From: Pseudomonadota bacterium
Lineage (GTDB): Bacteria; Pseudomonadota; Gammaproteobacteria; Pseudomonadales; Oceanobacteraceae
DNA: 5,618 bases
Direction: 5' to 3'
Assembly (NCBI GenBank): GCA_023399105.1
Contig: JAEWQT010000168.1
Location: 1 to 5,618 of the forward strand
Part shown: one piece after another, positions 1-5,618 of the stretch
Layout: every line of letters begins with the position of its first letter
Numbering within the stretch: position 1 is the stretch's first letter
Notes under the pieces: generated by a model
Told to the model about the DNA's origin: nothing
Seen by the model: the letters and a program-made list of their open reading frames with translations, nothing else
Databases searched by the model: none
Translations under genes and position numbers: made by a program

Positions 1-1221
1 GCCTTATCTGATGGTATTGCCAGTAATGAACGGCATTTCGGCTGGTGGTTGTATGGTATTGGCGCCATTTTTATTCTGATTACCTCGCCGATCTGGTGGG
101 CGATTCCGGATGAACTGGGCAAAGGCAATCATGGCATTCTCGCGGTACTTATTTTTCCGTTAATTGGTGCTGGCCTGGTGTTGGCCGGCTGGTTGTCGTT
201 CCGCAGTTATAAACGGATGGGTCCAACACCGTTTTTTCCGGATCCATTGCCCGGTTATGCCGGTGGCCAGGTAGGTGGTTATTTTGAGCTGGACGGCCGC
301 AGCCCGGTGTCGCGTTTGCGCAGCCGGCTGCAATGTGTGCATCTGTACAGCAGCGGCAGTGGCAAGAGCCGGCGCACCGTACGCGATATTCTGTGGCAGG
401 AAGAACGGCTGGCCATGCCTGAACATGACCGGATGTATATCCAGTTTGAGGTGCCGGAAAACTTACCCGCCAGCGGAGCTCCGGGTTACCGTGGCAGTAT
501 TCTCTGGGACTTAACCTGTGAAGGTGAATTACGGGTGCCGCAGCCCGGCAGCGATACCAGGCTGCGGTTGCCGTTTTCGCGCAGCTGGACTATTCCAGTG
601 GCTGCCGGTGCCGGGCTGGCACAATGGCAGGCGCCGACCAGCGTGCAGCAACAGGAACAGCGGCAACGCCGCCAACAGGCGGAAAAATCTGCGACGCAGC
701 AGATTACCGCCCAACAACAGGGCGATACGCTGCGGCTGCACAGTGCGGCTGGCCGTAACGCCGGCGCCGGTGCCCTGTTTATGCTGATGGGTATTATTTT
801 TGCCGCAATAGGCCTGTTTATGGTCGGCGTCGCGCAGGATGAGGGCGGTATGAGCTGGCTGTTCCCGCTGCTGTTTACCCCGATAGGCTTGTTGCTGTTG
901 GGTCTGGGGTTGGCTTCTTTGGGACGCAGTCTGGATGCCGATATCCGCCCCGGCCAGGTGCGCATGGTGCGCCGCTTTATGGGGCGCCCTTTGTATCAGC
1001 GGCAGGCCGACATCCGCTCGCCCGAGCAGATTCGTCTGGTCTTATCCATGACCTCGACCGTTAATGGCCAGCTTACCGAGTATTTCCGGGTCGAAGCCAG
1101 TGCGGCGGGGCGCACCCTGGTGTTGGCGGAAGGCATTGCCGGACGCGCGGCGGCGGAAAAAATCCGGCAGGACATTATCGGCGTGGTTTGTCACGACCTG
1201 ACCAGCGAACTCATTATCTGA
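1..1221 (+). CDS. Multi-pass inner-membrane protein of unknown function, 5' end outside the window
   Basis: The frame is open from the first base (406 codons, TGA at 1219-1221), so the true start lies upstream. Codons below are counted from base 1. There are four likely membrane helices: about codons 14-35, 45-67, 256-276 and 286-305. Between helices 2 and 3 is a soluble region of about 190 residues. It opens with a Phe-Phe-Pro-Asp-Pro-Leu-Pro-Gly motif (codons 78-85) and ends in a Gln/Arg-rich, possibly coiled stretch (about codons 216-240). The last hundred residues form a second soluble domain with alternating strand-like segments and a final helix. The arrangement of two helix pairs with an intervening soluble domain recalls DUF3592-type hypothetical proteins, but this is a family impression only. 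I do not recognise a function. The next gene starts 64 nt downstream behind its own promoter candidate, so no operon partner can be named. Confidence 0.82.
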   Translation, partial: ALSDGIASNERHFGWWLYGIGAIFILITSPIWWAIPDELGKGNHGILAVLIFPLIGAGLVLAGWLSFRSYKRMGPTPFFPDPLPGYAGGQVGGYFELDGRSPVSRLRSRLQCVHLYSSGSGKSRRTVRDILWQEERLAMPEHDRMYIQFEVPENLPASGAPGYRGSILWDLTCEGELRVPQPGSDTRLRLPFSRSWTIPVAAGAGLAQWQAPTSVQQQEQRQRRQQAEKSATQQITAQQQGDTLRLHSAAGRNAGAGALFMLMGIIFAAIGLFMVGVAQDEGGMSWLFPLLFTPIGLLLLGLGLASLGRSLDADIRPGQVRMVRRFMGRPLYQRQADIRSPEQIRLVLSMTSTVNGQLTEYFRVEASAAGRTLVLAEGIAGRAAAEKIRQDIIGVVCHDLTSELII

Positions 1222-1234
1222 CGGCTCTTGATTG

Positions 1235-1264
1235 TTGACGCTGCTGTCTGGCAGTCTGGATAAA
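1235..1264 (+). promoter_or_regulatory. Candidate sigma-70 promoter for the sensor gene
   Basis: A TTGACG hexamer at 1235-1240 matches the -35 consensus at 5 of 6 positions. It is separated by 18 bp from GATAAA at 1259-1264, which matches the -10 consensus at 4 of 6. Transcription would start near 1271, giving a very short leader of about 15 nt that just includes the ribosome binding site at 1273-1278. It lies in the gap between the two membrane-protein genes, as expected for a separate promoter. This is a consensus match by eye only; the short leader is the main weakness. Confidence 0.4.
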
Positions 1265-1272
1265 AGCGGGAT

Positions 1273-1278
1273 AGGGAG
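1273..1278 (+). promoter_or_regulatory. Ribosome binding site that fixes the sensor start at ATG 1286
   Basis: AGGGAG is followed by 7 nt and then ATG at 1286. The longer in-frame option, TTG at 1232, has no purine-rich site at proper distance and its codons overlap the candidate -35 box. The ATG start also places a positively charged segment directly before the first membrane helix, as expected for a cytoplasmic N-terminus. Confidence 0.75.
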
Positions 1279-1285
1279 TCGATCT

Positions 1286-3166
1286 ATGCAGTGGGAAGGA
1301 GATCTGCAACGCCAGCGCTGGCGTTGGCGGCAACGGTTGGTGCTGGTGGTGGTGGCCGTCAGCCTTATTACCTCGGTGGTTGGCATCGTCCTGCATTATT
1401 ATTTCAGCCGCAACATGGCCCTCAGTTCGGCCGAGGCCCGCTATGAACAGGCGGCCACCGCCACCCGCGATTACCTCAGTGGTATTGATAATCGCGCCAG
1501 CCAGATCGTCCGTATTCTGGCCCGCCATCCGAACCTGATGCAGCAGCAGTGGATACACCCGCGCACACCGGAGCTGTTTGCCGAAGTGATGCGCAGCAAC
1601 CCGGTGTTTTATGCCATTTATATCGGTTTCAGTAACGGCGATTTTTACGAGCTGGTGAACCTGAATACCAGCGATGATGTTCGGCGTCAGCTGCAGGCCA
1701 TGCCCAGTGATCGTTGGGTGGAAATTGTGGTGCAGGGCGAAGGGGCACAACGTCAGCGGCGTTTTACCTACCTGAATGAGCAGCTGCAGGTGAATTACAG
1801 CCGCAGTGAACGCAGCGATTACAATGCCACGCAGCGCCTCTGGTTTACCAACGCCGGCCGCGATAACGTCTATAAAACCCGCCCCTATTTATTTCAGCAC
1901 CTGCAGGCACCGGGGCAGAGTTTTTCCCTGCAGATCCCCGGTTCTGCTCAGGGGGAAGACCGCCCGGCGGTGCTGACCGTTGACGTGGCTTTTTCGGCAC
2001 TGTCCGATCAGTTACGCAGCCAGCCCCTGAGTCTGGATGGTGAATTGTTTTTATTTCAGCGCAGTGGCGAATTACTGGCCAGTAACCGCGCCACTGTAGA
2101 ACAGCGTGCATTGCCAACGCTGCCGCCATTAGCGCTCAGTGAAGCCCAGCAGGCCTATATTAAAAGTCTGGGAAAAATCCGCGTGGCCAACGAGCCTGAC
2201 TGGGCACCCATCGACTTTGCCATTGCCGGCGAACCCAAGGGTTACAGTATTGATCTGCTGCAGTTACTGGCTGGCATGACCGGGCTGGAACTGGAGTTTA
2301 TTAACGGCTATCGCTGGCCGGAATTAATCCGTTTGTTTCATCAGGGCGAGCTGGAGATTCTGCAGCCGGTGATTGCCACGGAAGAAAACCGGGCACGTGG
2401 CATTTTTACCCGCGAATGGCTGACCCTTGATTACGCTCTGGTGACCCGTAAAGACGAGCGTGCGCCTGCCAGCCTTAATGAGATATACCCTAAAGTTCTG
2501 GTCATGCCAGAAGGCTGGTCGGTGAATACGGTGCTGAAACAGCGTTATCCTAATCTGGCTGTGCGTCTGGTCGACTCTACCCGCACGGCACTGGAAATGG
2601 TGAGCAGCGGCCAGGCCTTTGCCACCCTCGACAGCGAAACCATTTTGCGTCGTACCGCCGGTCAGTTTTTTCTGCGCGATCTGGTCTTTCACCGTGACGT
2701 TAAGGGGCTGGAAAACTTACCGGCAACCGTGCATTTCCAGTTGCGTTCCGATCTGCAACTGTTGGCTGACATTCTGAACAGTGCGCTGGCCGCACTGCCG
2801 CCGCCAGTGATCGCCCACCTGCAGGAACGCTGGCTGCACGACAGTGAAATGCCGCGTGATATTGCTTTGTCGGTGGTGCCCTATCCGGCGGTACTGGACA
2901 TGGTATCCCGGGGTACGGGCCGGGCCATGGTCCCTCAGGGGGAGCAGGCTGAGCATTATTACTTTTTTGTTTCATCACTCAGCCGCATCAGCGACCGTGA
3001 AGAGTATTTTGCCTTTGTCGCAACGGAACAGCGTTTGTTTGCCGGTGCCCTGCAGGAAGTGCAACGCTCGGCACTGATTATTGGCTTGTTCTGGCTGCTG
3101 CTGATGCCGGTTATTTTATTTTTCCTGCTGCGACCGTTGCGAACCGTGAATTCTGACCCGGCCTGA
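1286..3166 (+). CDS. Membrane-anchored periplasmic sensor: Cache-like domain with inserted SBP_bac_3 domain, no cytoplasmic output domain
   Basis: This 626-residue protein probably senses a small periplasmic ligand. Residues 1-17 are Arg-rich and cytoplasmic, and helix 1 spans about 18-40. Residues 45-270 resemble an extracytoplasmic Cache sensor, with a Tyr-Ile-Gly-Phe...Gly-Asp-Phe-Tyr segment at 112-121, a Val-Asp-Val strand near 232-234 and a Gly-Glu-Leu-Phe-Leu-Phe strand at 252-257. Residues about 293-521 form a type-2 periplasmic-binding domain of the SBP_bac_3 family: Lys-Ile-Arg-Val-Ala opening, Thr365-x-x-x-Arg369 in the usual ligand-contact region, and Asp449 in the second lobe. 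Residues about 527-590 return to Cache-like strands (Glu-Glu-Tyr-Phe-Ala-Phe-Val at 572-578). Helix 2 spans about 596-615. Only 11 residues follow, beginning Arg-Pro-Leu-Arg, which resembles the start of a HAMP linker. Related receptors normally continue into HAMP plus a kinase, cyclase or c-di-GMP enzyme; here nothing follows. It could be a truncated receptor or a sensor that acts through a partner. The fold assignment is good; ligand and role are unknown. Confidence 0.85.
   Translation: MQWEGDLQRQRWRWRQRLVLVVVAVSLITSVVGIVLHYYFSRNMALSSAEARYEQAATATRDYLSGIDNRASQIVRILARHPNLMQQQWIHPRTPELFAEVMRSNPVFYAIYIGFSNGDFYELVNLNTSDDVRRQLQAMPSDRWVEIVVQGEGAQRQRRFTYLNEQLQVNYSRSERSDYNATQRLWFTNAGRDNVYKTRPYLFQHLQAPGQSFSLQIPGSAQGEDRPAVLTVDVAFSALSDQLRSQPLSLDGELFLFQRSGELLASNRATVEQRALPTLPPLALSEAQQAYIKSLGKIRVANEPDWAPIDFAIAGEPKGYSIDLLQLLAGMTGLELEFINGYRWPELIRLFHQGELEILQPVIATEENRARGIFTREWLTLDYALVTRKDERAPASLNEIYPKVLVMPEGWSVNTVLKQRYPNLAVRLVDSTRTALEMVSSGQAFATLDSETILRRTAGQFFLRDLVFHRDVKGLENLPATVHFQLRSDLQLLADILNSALAALPPPVIAHLQERWLHDSEMPRDIALSVVPYPAVLDMVSRGTGRAMVPQGEQAEHYYFFVSSLSRISDREEYFAFVATEQRLFAGALQEVQRSALIIGLFWLLLMPVILFFLLRPLRTVNSDPA
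1307..1326. repeat. Perfect 20-bp palindrome just inside the sensor coding region
   Basis: The left arm CAACGCCAGC (1307-1316) is followed directly by its exact reverse complement GCTGGCGTTG (1317-1326). It begins 21 nt after the first base of the ATG and covers codons 8-14 of the Gln/Arg/Trp-rich N-terminus. In RNA it would give a stem of about 8 bp with a small loop close to the start codon; in DNA it is a symmetric site that a dimeric regulator could bind, about 36 bp after the predicted transcription start. The role is inferred; the symmetry is seen directly. Repetitive Arg, Gln and Trp codons may contribute by chance. Confidence 0.6.
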
Positions 3167-3175
3167 TACGGGTCA
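3154..3175 (+). other. Stem-loop spanning the sensor stop codon
   Basis: TGACCCG (3154-3160) pairs with CGGGTCA (3169-3175) around an 8-nt loop that contains the TGA stop. A second, weaker hairpin follows at once: GCCGC (3178-3182) with GCGGC (3189-3193), loop of 6 nt. Neither is followed by a T-run, so they do not form a standard intrinsic terminator. They may slow transcription or protect the 3' end. The rest of the 92-nt gap up to the dehydrogenase holds only the repeats listed next and a ribosome binding site. Confidence 0.4.
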
Positions 3176-3210
3176 ATGCCGCGGGAAGGCGGCTGTGCCA
3201 TGGTGAATGC

Positions 3211-3230
3211 TTCTGACCGTGTTCTGAACA
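3211..3230 (+). promoter_or_regulatory. Possible operator: TTCTGA direct repeat and short palindrome before the dehydrogenase gene
   Basis: TTCTGA occurs at 3211-3216 and again at 3222-3227, 11 bp apart, about one helical turn. The second copy lies in an 11-bp palindrome, TGTTC-T-GAACA, at 3220-3230. The site ends 28 bp before the dehydrogenase start, a usual place for a regulator site. No convincing -35/-10 pair was found beside it, and the elements are short enough to arise by chance. Confidence 0.2.
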
Positions 3231-3258
3231 TACAGGATCACACCACAAGGAGATCGTT

Positions 3259-4011
3259 ATGAATTATGAACTGCGGGGTAAAAAAGCCATCGTCACCGGC
3301 GGTGCTTCCGGTATTGGTCTGGCGGTGGCGGAAACCCTGGCGCGTTCCGGTGCCGCCGTGGCCATTTGGGACGTCAATCCTAAGCTCGAGCAAGCAGTGG
3401 CACAGGTGGCCGCGCTGGGTGGTCAGTGCATTGGCCTGAAGGTGGATATCAGCGATGCCGCCGCCGTGGCGGCAGCGACGGCGGAAACGGTACAAAAACT
3501 GGGCGGACTGGATCTGGCCGTGAACAATGCCGGTATTGGTGGCCCTTCCGCCAACTCGGCTGATTACCCGCTGGATGGCTGGGATAAGGTCATTGCTATT
3601 AACCTCACCGGCGTTTTTCTGTGTCAGCGCGAACAGCTGCGCTACATGCGTGAACACGGCGGTGGCAGCATTGTGAATATGGCTTCCATTCTGGGGCAGG
3701 TCGCTTTTGCTGGTGCACCGGCCTATGTGGCCGCCAAACACGGCGTGGTGGGGTTAACCAAATGTGCGGCGGTAGAACACGCGCAGGATAATATCCGTAT
3801 TAATTCCGTAGGGCCGGCGTTTATTCACACGCCGATGGTGGACGGTGGCTTGCCGGCTGATGTGGTCAAAGCGCTGGAAAGCAAACATGCGGTTGGCCGT
3901 CTGGGTCAGCCACAGGAAATTGCCGATCTGGTAGCCTGGCTGCTCAGTGACGCCGCCTCTTTTGTGACTGGCGCTTACTACGCCGCTGATGGTGGCTATT
4001 TGGCGGTGTAA
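3259..4011 (+). CDS. Classical short-chain dehydrogenase/reductase (SDR), NAD-preferring by sequence
   Basis: The 250-residue length is typical of cytosolic classical SDR enzymes, which interconvert alcohols and ketones using a nicotinamide cofactor. The Rossmann glycine motif Thr-Gly-Gly-Ala-Ser-Gly-Ile-Gly is at 13-20. Asp38 at the end of strand 2 favours NAD(H) over NADP(H). Asp63 contacts adenine, Asn-Asn-Ala-Gly is at 89-92, and the catalytic set is complete: Asn115, Ser143, Tyr156, Lys160. The Pro-Gly motif after strand 6 is Pro186-Ala187, followed by Thr191-Pro192. The C-terminus ends in Ala-Asp-Gly-Gly-Tyr-Leu-Ala-Val, common in this group. The start ATG has a strong AAGGAG site (3247-3252) 6 nt upstream. 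The substrate cannot be read from the sequence: the family includes sugar, cyclic alcohol and diol dehydrogenases, and the neighbours give no pathway clue. The hairpin at 4022-4059 probably ends its transcript. Confidence 0.93.
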   Translation: MNYELRGKKAIVTGGASGIGLAVAETLARSGAAVAIWDVNPKLEQAVAQVAALGGQCIGLKVDISDAAAVAAATAETVQKLGGLDLAVNNAGIGGPSANSADYPLDGWDKVIAINLTGVFLCQREQLRYMREHGGGSIVNMASILGQVAFAGAPAYVAAKHGVVGLTKCAAVEHAQDNIRINSVGPAFIHTPMVDGGLPADVVKALESKHAVGRLGQPQEIADLVAWLLSDAASFVTGAYYAADGGYLAV

Positions 4012-4021
4012 CGCGCCCGGC

Positions 4022-4059
4022 GACTGTGCTGGACTCCCCGCCGGGGTTCCGGTACAGTC
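4022..4059 (+). terminator. Strong stem-loop after the dehydrogenase, terminator-like
   Basis: GACTGT (4022-4027) pairs with ACAGTC (4054-4059), and the stem continues inward through 4033/4048 with two G-U pairs. A separate CCCC/GGGG pairing (4036-4039 with 4043-4046) closes the tip. It starts 11 nt after the TAA stop. The following tract is CGCCCCTTCTT, pyrimidine-rich but poor in T, so termination may be partial or need Rho. The structure is clear; the function is inferred. Confidence 0.5.
4030..4058 (+). promoter_or_regulatory. Candidate sigma-70 promoter for rhlE, embedded in the hairpin
   Basis: TGGACT (4030-4035, 4 of 6 to the -35 consensus) is spaced exactly 17 bp from TACAGT (4053-4058, 4 of 6 to the -10 consensus). 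Transcription would begin near 4065, giving rhlE a leader of about 115 nt. The bases just after the -10 box are GC-rich, a discriminator type often linked to growth-rate or stringent control. Both hexamers lie within the hairpin stem arms, so part of the symmetry may reflect overlapping functions. This is a consensus match only. Confidence 0.4.
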
Positions 4060-4072
4060 CGCCCCTTCTTAA

Positions 4073-4112
4073 CGCCGGCACTGTCCGGCGGCGAAATCCC
4101 GGGCCTGCCCGG
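4073..4112 (+). other. Two tandem GC-rich hairpins in the rhlE leader
   Basis: The first stem is CGCCGG (4073-4078) with CCGGCG (4085-4090), 6-nt loop. The second is CCGGG (4099-4103) with CCCGG (4108-4112), 4-nt loop. Neither has a T-run, so they are not standard terminators. If transcription starts near 4065 both are in the 5' untranslated leader, 67-107 nt before the rhlE start. Leader structures of this kind could slow translation or give an RNA helicase a way to sense its own level, but that is inference. Confidence 0.4.
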
Positions 4113-4179
4113 CGTGGTCTGGGTTGCTGACGCCGTACCGCTGTACCTCTTACGTCAGCCTCTCAGGAATACCTCTCGC

Positions 4180-5604
4180 ATGACTCAGTTTACTGATCTC
4201 GGCCTGGCCGAACCTATTCTTAAAGCCGTGGCCGAACAGGGCTACACCATTCCATCCCCCGTGCAGGCACAAGCCATTCCGGCTGTTCTGGCTGGCCGCG
4301 ATGTGATGGCCGCCGCCCAAACCGGTACCGGTAAAACCGCTGGCTTTACCCTGCCGATGCTGCACCTGCTGCAGAATGGCAAGCCGGCCGGTGCCAACCG
4401 CACCCGCGCCCTGGTATTAACCCCAACCCGCGAACTGGCCGCCCAGGTGGGTGAAAACGTCTCTGAATACGGCAAATACCTGCAGCTGCGTTCGGCCGTG
4501 GTGTTTGGTGGGGTCAGCATTAACCCGCAAATGATCGCCCTGCGCCGTGGCGTCGATGTGCTGGTGGCTTGCCCCGGTCGTCTGCTCGATCTGTACCAGC
4601 AAAATGCCGTGCGCTTTGATGCGGTGGAATTTCTGGTGCTGGACGAAGCCGACCGCATGCTCGACATGGGCTTTATTCACGACATTAAGAAAATTCTGGC
4701 GCTGCTGCCAAAGCAACGGCAGAACCTGTTGTTTTCTGCCACCTTTTCGCCGGAAATCCGTACCCTGGCCAAGGGGCTGGTGCATGATCCGCTGGAAATT
4801 GACGTCAGCCCGCGCAACAGCACCGCGCACAGTGTCGAGCAGTGGGTCATTCCGGCCGATAAAAAACGTAAGCCGCAACTGCTCAGCCAGCTGCTGAAAG
4901 ACAACCAGTGGAAGCAGGTGCTGGTATTTACCCGTACCAAACACGGTGCTAACCGCCTGGCGGAACACCTGCAGAAAAACGACATCACCGCCGCGGCCAT
5001 TCATGGCAATAAAAGCCAGGGCGCCCGTACCCGCGCACTGGCCGAATTCAAAAGCGGTGATATTGCCGTGCTGGTGGCCACCGATATCGCCGCCCGTGGT
5101 CTGGATATTGAACAACTGCCTCATGTGGTGAACTTCGAACTGCCCAACGTGCCGGCCGACTATGTGCACCGCATTGGCCGTACCGGCCGCGCCGGCGCCA
5201 CCGGTGAAGCCATTTCGCTGGTGTGCGCGGAAGAGCTGGAAGACCTGGAAGGCATTGAAGGCCTGATCGGTAAGAGCATTGAACGCCGCGTACTGGCCGG
5301 TTTTGAACCGCAGGTAGCGGTCCCGGAATCGCGTCCGCGCGCACCGCGCAAACCGAAAAAAGCCAAAGATCCGAAAGGCTTTAAAGACACCTTTGACCGC
5401 GAACCCCGCGCGCCGGGTGCCGGCCGTGGTCAGCGTCGTCCGCAAGGTGACGGCCAGGGCCAGCGTCGTGCTGAAGGACAAGGTCAGGGCCAGGGCCAGA
5501 AACCCCGCAGTGCCGGTAACCGTGCCGATGGTAACCGCAGCGACAGCGCCCGCCCGCAGAACCGCTCCTCCGCACCGCGCCGTCCGCGTAATCCGCAGGC
5601 CTGA
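4180..5604 (+). CDS. rhlE: DEAD-box ATP-dependent RNA helicase RhlE
   Basis: RhlE unwinds short RNA duplexes using ATP and in bacteria takes part in ribosome assembly and RNA turnover in the cytoplasm. The 474-residue protein contains the whole helicase core: Q-motif Gln29 with upstream Phe4, motif I Ala-Gln-Thr-Gly-Thr-Gly-Lys-Thr (46-53), Ia Pro-Thr-Arg-Glu-Leu-Ala (82-87), II Asp-Glu-Ala-Asp (155-158), III Ser-Ala-Thr (186-188), IV around 247-253, V [10 protein letters not shown] (300-309) and VI His-Arg-Ile-Gly-Arg-Thr-Gly-Arg (330-337). The core follows the E. coli RhlE sequence closely. Motif Ib reads Cys131-Pro-Gly-Arg instead of the usual Thr-Pro-Gly-Arg. Residues about 383-474 form a disordered basic tail rich in Gly, Gln, Arg and Pro, probably for RNA contact. 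The start is ATG 4180, with AGGAA (4165-4169) 10 nt upstream; an in-frame GTG at 4114 would add a non-RhlE-like extension. Downstream only 14 nt remain in the window. Confidence 0.95.
   Translation: MTQFTDLGLAEPILKAVAEQGYTIPSPVQAQAIPAVLAGRDVMAAAQTGTGKTAGFTLPMLHLLQNGKPAGANRTRALVLTPTRELAAQVGENVSEYGKYLQLRSAVVFGGVSINPQMIALRRGVDVLVACPGRLLDLYQQNAVRFDAVEFLVLDEADRMLDMGFIHDIKKILALLPKQRQNLLFSATFSPEIRTLAKGLVHDPLEIDVSPRNSTAHSVEQWVIPADKKRKPQLLSQLLKDNQWKQVLVFTRTKHGANRLAEHLQKNDITAAAIHGNKSQGARTRALAEFKSGDIAVLVATDIAARGLDIEQLPHVVNFELPNVPADYVHRIGRTGRAGATGEAISLVCAEELEDLEGIEGLIGKSIERRVLAGFEPQVAVPESRPRAPRKPKKAKDPKGFKDTFDREPRAPGAGRGQRRPQGDGQGQRRAEGQGQGQGQKPRSAGNRADGNRSDSARPQNRSSAPRRPRNPQA
5428..5499 (+). repeat. 30-bp tandem repeat encoding a Gly-Gln-Arg-Arg decapeptide in the RhlE tail
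   Basis: Two adjacent 30-bp units (5428-5457 and 5458-5487) match at 22 of 30 bases and encode [10 protein letters not shown] and [10 protein letters not shown] (residues 417-436). A partial third unit, Gly-Gln-Gly-Gln, follows to 5499. Most differences keep the Gly, Gln and Arg positions. Such repeats are typical of variable RNA-binding tails of DEAD-box proteins and can change copy number between strains. Confidence 0.65.
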
Positions 5605-5618
5605 GGTCTGCTCCGGGG

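Noticed and set aside
49..51. TTG as the start of the first membrane protein
   Set aside because: The frame is open to the window edge, the codon falls inside the first membrane helix, and there is no ribosome binding site upstream; the gene is better treated as cut by the window edge.
1232..1285. Longer sensor reading frame beginning at TTG 1232
   Set aside because: The ATG at 1286 has a well-placed AGGGAG, while TTG 1232 has none and overlaps the candidate promoter.
3181..3246. Sigma-70 promoter directly before the dehydrogenase gene
   Set aside because: No pair of hexamers with acceptable match and spacing was found, so the gene may be read from upstream or from a non-standard promoter.
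3167..3258. Frameshifted HAMP or output-domain remnant after the sensor stop
   Set aside because: Translations in all three forward frames are short and do not resemble HAMP or any signalling domain.
4114..4179. GTG start adding 22 residues to RhlE
   Set aside because: The extension has no counterpart in RhlE proteins, and the sequence from ATG 4180 begins like E. coli RhlE.
4321..4332. 12-bp palindrome ACCGGTACCGGT in rhlE
   Set aside because: It encodes the Thr-Gly-Thr-Gly of the Walker A motif and is explained by repeated Thr and Gly codons.
4417..5481. Long minus-strand open frame of 354 codons opposite rhlE
   Set aside because: It is fully antisense to a strongly conserved gene, shows no recognisable domain, and is explained by the codon bias of rhlE.

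Overview
The window looks like chromosomal DNA of a marine-type gammaproteobacterium, perhaps Oceanospirillales-like. It has moderately high GC, dense same-strand genes with good Shine-Dalgarno sequences, and an RhlE helicase that follows the E. coli RhlE core closely. The lineage is inferred from protein resemblance and codon use only; no rRNA or other marker is present.

All four genes read on the plus strand. (1) Positions 1-1221 hold the 3' part of a multi-pass inner-membrane protein of unknown function whose start lies before the window. (2) Positions 1286-3166 encode a membrane-anchored periplasmic sensor. It has two transmembrane helices around a Cache-like domain, and a bacterial solute-binding (SBP_bac_3) domain appears to be inserted into that Cache fold. 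The protein stops about 11 residues after the second membrane helix, just where a HAMP linker and a signalling output domain would be expected. (3) Positions 3259-4011 encode a complete classical short-chain dehydrogenase/reductase. (4) Positions 4180-5604 encode the DEAD-box RNA helicase RhlE, with a basic, glycine/glutamine-rich C-terminal tail.

The gaps between genes are short but structured. A plausible sigma-70 promoter sits in the 64-nt gap before the sensor gene, and a perfect 20-bp palindrome lies just inside its coding region. The sensor stop codon lies in the loop of a hairpin. The 168-nt gap between the dehydrogenase and rhlE carries three consecutive GC-rich hairpins. The first overlaps a good match to a sigma-70 promoter, so termination of the upstream gene and initiation of rhlE may share the same DNA.

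Nothing shows that the four genes form one pathway. The sensor and rhlE probably have their own promoters. The points most worth following are the output-less sensor, the early palindrome and the structured rhlE leader. I saw no mobile element, CRISPR array, tRNA or rRNA.
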